64,000 nt of DNA from positions 213,230 to 277,229 of the forward strand of contig LSRX01000515.1 in assembly GCA_001939145.1 (NCBI GenBank). The letters run 5' to 3'. The notes under the pieces are model-generated. The model searched no databases, was not told the origin of the DNA, and worked only from the letters and a program-made list of their open reading frames with translations. The position numbers were made by a program, and so were the translations under genes. This DNA is from Symbiodinium microadriaticum. Taxonomy: Eukaryota; Sar; Dinophyceae; Suessiales; Symbiodiniaceae. Below are positions 36,401 to 42,400 of the stretch, in pieces; within the stretch, counting starts at the first letter, position 1; every line of letters starts with the position of its first letter.

Positions 36401-39400
36401 TGGTAGCTTGGGTGTAGTCGGACAGAACGAGAGCGCAGAGATTATCTAATTTAGGGTTTAGGATATAGTTCGGGTTTTAAAGTGTAGGCCCCAAACCCGA
36501 AACCGTAAACCCCTAACCCCACTTATAAATACCCTAAACCTTTAACCCCGTTTACTCCGTAAAGGAACCCTTAAAGTAAGAGGTTGCCGAAACCCTAAAC
36601 CCTAACACCCTGAAACCCTAAAGCCCTAAACCCCAACGCCCGAAAATCCTAAAACCCTAAACCCTAAAACCCTGAAACCCTAAAGCCCTAAAGCCCTAAA
36701 CCCTAACGCCCGAAAATCCTAAAACCCTAAACCCTAAAACCCGAAAGTCCTAAAACCCTAAGCCCTAAAGCCCTAAACCCTCCCTAAACCTATAATCCTA
36801 AAACCCTAAACCCTAAAAGCCCTAAACCCTAAAAACCCTAAACCCTAAAACCCCAAAGCACTAAAACCCTTAGCCTTAAAACCCTAAACCCTGAAACCCC
36901 AACCCTAAGCCCTAAAGCACTAAACCCTCCCTAAACCTATAATCCTAAAACCCTAAACCCTAAAACCCTAAACCTTGAACCCCTAAACCTGAAAACCCTA
37001 AAAAGCCTAAACCCTAAAACCCCAAAGCCCTAAATCCTAAAAACCCTAAACCCTAAAACCCCAAAGCCCTAAAACCCTAAACCCTAAAACCCCAAAACCC
37101 TAAAAACCCTTAGCCATAAACCCCTTGAGGAACTTCTTTGGTTCCGCACGAATCCCCTGGAAGACGCAAGCGAAGCCAAGTCGGCTCCTCAGAAGGTATG
37201 TAGGGTTTAGGGTTTTAGGGCTTTAGGGTTTTAGGGTTTAGGGTTTAGGGGTTTTAGGGTTTACGGGTTTAGGGTTTAGGGTTTTTGGTTTAGGGCCAGG
37301 GCTTGGGGTTTTGGGGTGTAGGATTGCCATTAAAACCCTCGTAATGAAAGACCAGTGCTTAGATGATAGATACTAAACTCTTTGGGCAACTGCTTTCATC
37401 CTCTTTGGGGTTACGTAAGTGCTGTAAGAAGGTATGCAAGATGTCATCGGACGTCTCATGTGAGGAGGACGCAGGAGATCCTTAACGAAGAAGCAATCTT
37501 TCTCGACCTGAACCCAAACAAAGTGGCTTTAGGAGTCAGGGCTTGTGGGTTCTTGGGTAAGCCTAAACCCTAAAACCCTCAAGCCCTAAAGCCCTAAAAC
37601 CCTCAAGCCCTAAAGCCCTAAACCCCTAAACCCTGAAACCCCTAAACCCTTAAACCCTGAAACCCCTAAACCCTAAAACCCTAAGCCCTAAACCCAGGGT
37701 CTCGAATTTGGTCGGTGGAAGGGTCGCAGATTTCGGTTTTGGTCTGGGGCTCTTGGTGCTGGAGGGCCAAGGGTGCAGGGCTTACTAGAGGGGCCTTTAA
37801 TTTATAATGACCTCGACCTCTACTAATTTCTGGGGGGGTTGCTTAGTGTAGTAATATCGTATAATCTATCCCAAAACCGTGTTCTAATCATTAAGGCCCC
37901 TACATTACCTGAGGTCGGTGTAGGGTTTTTGGAGTTTCTGGCAGTTCCTGGTTCAAGGGTGGACAAATTCAGACAGGCGTAGGCTTCACGCTGTTCGCTG
38001 TTGGAGGGTTCTTCAGGTTTTGAGCGTTCGGGATGGAAGCTTTGGATAGCTTTAGAAGATATGATCACAACAGAGCGCACGGTCGAGTTGCAGGTGAGGG
38101 AAGACCCGTTCCTCACGGAGCAACTCGCAGACGCAGGGCTCACTTGAGTCTTGGTTCCCGCCATGCAGCTTCTGTGAACGGAATGCCATGCGATCCGTGC
38201 AGACGCCATGCGACCTTTTGGTAGCTGATGCAGCTCCTGCCATGTCAAGGGGTAGGCAAGGATTCAGCGCCATCTACGCAGTTGCAGAGCACTTCGTGCA
38301 AGCCCGGGCAGGGACTGCTGGCCAGAGTGGAATCGCGGCCGCCGTGACGAGGTCTATGAGGAAGCTTTGTGGCTGAAGAAAGCCGTGCAAGTTGAAAGAG
38401 CGACGCAAGAGAAAGAGCAGAAGCGCCAGGACAAGGTCAGGGAGGCTTTGGCTGAAAATAGGCAAAGCTCCGAACAAAAAGCAGGAAGAACGATCTGCAC
38501 GTTCAGCAGCCCCTGAACCCTAACTGTCCTCCACTGCCTCTCCGAGATCTTGCGGCCCTTTGCCCAGCGTGCTTGGGCCGTCACTGATACCAGGGTTTCG
38601 TAGTCACCTGGACAATTAGGTATTCTGAAACGTTAAACCCTAAACCCTAAACCCTAACCGAAGCCCCATAATACATGTGCACTCACGGAGATCGCAGCCG
38701 CATTCTTGCTCCGCCAAACCCCGGCCTTTGCAACGTTGAACATCGAAGCCCTCGAACGAATATGGGTAGCCCTCTAAGTTAGGGTCCCTTTTTAGGTCCC
38801 GAATATAGTACGGAACCTTTACAAAAGGGAGCCCTCACCAATGTAGTACGGCACCCTTCATAAAAAAGGAGCCCTAAACAGTGACACGAATTTAGAGAAC
38901 TACCCCTATGCCTAAGAAATTCTAGGAAGACCAGGGTCACCATGCTGAGTTTAGGGCTTTGGGGTTTTGGGGCTTTGGGGTTTTGGGGCTTTAGGGCTTT
39001 AGGGTTTTGGGTTTTAGGGTTTTAGGGTTTTGGGGTTTTGGGGTTTTAGGGTTTTGGGGTTTTAGGGCTTTTGGGTTTTAGGGTTTAGGGTTTAGGGGTT
39101 TTAGAGTTTTGGGTTTCAGGGTTCATGACCTTCAGGGGGTTGTCGGGTTTTTTCGGGATTTAGGATCTTATGTTCTTAGGGGTTTTAGGCTATAGGACAG
39201 ATTTAAAGCTTACAAGGAGCACTTGACGCTGAAAGCTCAGGCCCCTGAGGACAACCAAAGCAAAACTGGACCCTGAGCTGCTGAAGCTTTAGGTCAGCAA
39301 CCCTAAACCCTGAACCCTAAACCCTAAACCCTTCCCTGCGGGAAAAAGGTCCGGTTTAAAAAAAAAACCTAAAACCCTAAACCCTAAAACCCTAACCCGT

Positions 39401-42400
39401 AACCGGTAGACGCTGTGCAGGTATCAGCTTATGTCCGTCTACGAGATCCTCAACGGTAACGAAGTCTTTGAAGGAGAGCTCTCAGCCTTTCCAAAAACGA
39501 TCCAAGCCCTGGAGCAATCGTGGTTCTGGGAGCATAAGGACTCGAGGTTTCTAGAATATGGGGTTGAAGAGGTTAGGGTCTAGGGTTGAGGAGTTTAGGG
39601 TTTGGGGTGTAGGGTTGAAGAGTTTGGGGTTTAGGGCTCAGGAATGAAGAGTTTAGGGTTTAGGGTTGAAGATTTTAGGGTTTAGGGTTGAAGAGTTTAT
39701 GGCTCACTTCAGGCTTTTACCGAAACCGGTTGTCACTAAACTTAAACTGCCCTTTCGACGGGCCCCCGAATGATTTGAGGGAAGCCCGACTGTAGAGTTA
39801 GCACTGCATCGTCGTTTCCCGTAGTTGAGTAGAAATTTGGACCCTGGGTTAAGAAGTAATTGAGGATGATAATTGGCATCCCCAACATCAAGGCCCTCAG
39901 TGGAGGGGGTGTTGCTCATCAGAGGTTTAGATTTGCCACAGGCTGTGGAAAAAAAAAAGCTAGCACCAGAAGCCTTTGGAAAATTGCAGCTAGGGTTGGA
40001 ACATACTGTCATTGAGTGCCCGCTCCCTCCACTAAACCCTGTTGTCATTCATGGATTGGGACGTCTTGGGTGCACTGTTCTCCCTGAAACCAACACCGTT
40101 GAGGAATTACTGTCTCTGGTCTCTCGCCTCTTTCCACGGTCACTCGTAGAATGGGCCCAGCACATCGCCCTCAGATCGCTAGACGAGGAACCTTCGACTG
40201 CAGAATGGGGGTGTTCTTTTCTAAAGGCCTCCCTAGCTCCTTACCGGAGCCCCCCTGCACCTCATTTAAAGGAAACTACAGGTGGGGAGTTTAGGGTATA
40301 TGGGGCTTCTATAAGGCTTCTATAAGATATATAGACATTCTATGAGGCTCCTATAACGGTAGCTACCCACCTGAAAATGTCCTAGACTCATGGCTTCTTG
40401 CCCACGTTGCATGAGGCCCAGATGGCAGGAGCCTGGGCCCACGAGTTTACCCTGATCACGAACCCGAACAGCTCAGTCCACCAAAGGCCAACCTGTTGCG
40501 TAAACCTGAAACCCTAAACCAGCTCTCAAACAAAAGCAAAACTGTAAATCCCACGCCTCAATGCCTTAAGCCTCACAAATCCTAAGCCCTAAACCCTACA
40601 CCCTAAATCCCAAGCAGGATTGATCCCGCTTTGCCGAAGCTACCTCGATAGCCAGACCCTGGATTCGACGACGCGGCAGAGCTTCGAGGCGCGAAGGGTC
40701 GACAAAGCAAACAAGGTGTTTGGTTTTTTGGGGGGTTTTAGGGGTTTAGGGTTTAGGGTTTGGGCTTTAGTTCAGGGATTTTGGGGGTTTTAGGCTTCAG
40801 GTGTTAGGGTCTGGTTTTGGGCTATTGAGGTTTCAGAGTTTGGTTTAGGTGTTTTGGGGTTTAGGGTTTAGAGGTTTGGGGTTTTAGGGTTGAGGGGTTT
40901 CAGGTTTTTAGGTCCTGGTGTTTGAGATAAAGATCAGGGTTTTGGGTGTTTACCAGGACTCTCCAAGGAGACTTTCAATAGAGTCCTTATGGTTTGTAGT
41001 ACGGTTGATAATATAAATCCTGCGGTATAATTCCCAGAGTTTGGGGTCCTTAAGGTAATGCAGGAGATATATCATCAACAGCAGTGGGTCTTGGGGGTAT
41101 AATGGAGGGTCGTTCGGGGCTAGGTAGGGCTTTTAGGGGTTTGGGTTCAGGGTTTAGTTTAGGGTTGAGGAGGCTCTGAACTTCAGCGTTTTGGGGTTTA
41201 GGATTTTGGGTTATGAGAGGGTTTTTACAGTTTTCGGGTACAGGATTCGGGGTTTAAGGCTTAAACTCGTGGAACCGGGGTTAGGGCCGCAGCTGTCAAT
41301 CAGGGGCTTGTAATGTAGGGATGTCTTAAGGCGCTCTTCCAGGGGTTTTCGGAATCAGTTTAGCTGTCATGGGGTATACAACATATAGCGTGGTTTGCAG
41401 AGTTTTTACAGATAAACAAGACGTTTAATGTGAACTCTCGCGTTTGTAGTGACTGCTCTATCAAGCGGTTGAACATTTGGGGGGTCATCTTGTGGCTTCT
41501 GCCGACAGCCCTGGCACTGTACCTTTGAGTCGTTTCAAAAACCTGACAGCTTACGCCCCTTACACCACGTGGGGAAGCACAGCAGACTCGAGCGTGAGAC
41601 CCGAGCGGCCGGTTCTACGCCAAAGACGAGCGATCGAAGACGCTTCCAAAGCATGAGCCGCATAAGCCAAACTGGACACATCAAAGTCTGCCAGCTTAAA
41701 CCCTAAAACCCCCACCGCGGCCTACAGCCCACCATGCCGAATGTCCAAAGCATCTCTTACGAGACGTTCAAACCTTGCCTTGGGGGTGTCTTGCTAGGAG
41801 TACCTCAACTTCATCACGTTTCGGTCTGCCGGCGCCCTCCCCACCGCGGCCGAGTGGATGAGGAGTTTCGCCGGGATGCCCGGTCGTGGTTTCGAAGACC
41901 CCTATGGCCTGAACCCAACTGCTCTGGGGTCGGTCAGGGTCCAGGGGCTTAGGGTTATATAAACCTATATGAAATTACATTGTATTATAATACTACATTT
42001 ACTTGTACTAAACATTGCATCATAATACATAGTAACAATAATGATCATACATTATTTCGGGGTAGGATGCTTCTGGGTTTCAGAGGCTGAGCTTTAAAAG
42101 CCGGTTTAGGGTTTAGAGTTTAGGGTTAAGGGTGGGGGTTTGTTTAGGCGAAAGAGCAACTGGAATGCGGCTCGGGAACATGGTCACCAGGTCGGTAATG
42201 CTTTTAATGTAGGGGCCTTATAGGTTTTGGGGGGCCCATTGTACTATAATTAGAATAAGGAACCCCCCAAATAGTATACGTAGTTATTTAGGCCCCTACA
42301 TTACAGTGTCAAGGTGTTCTGCTTGGGCGAGGTGCTCCTTGTAGATGTATGTGCTAAGCTGTTGCAGAATACACCCAAAGCTCAGAACCCCTGTCTTCCC

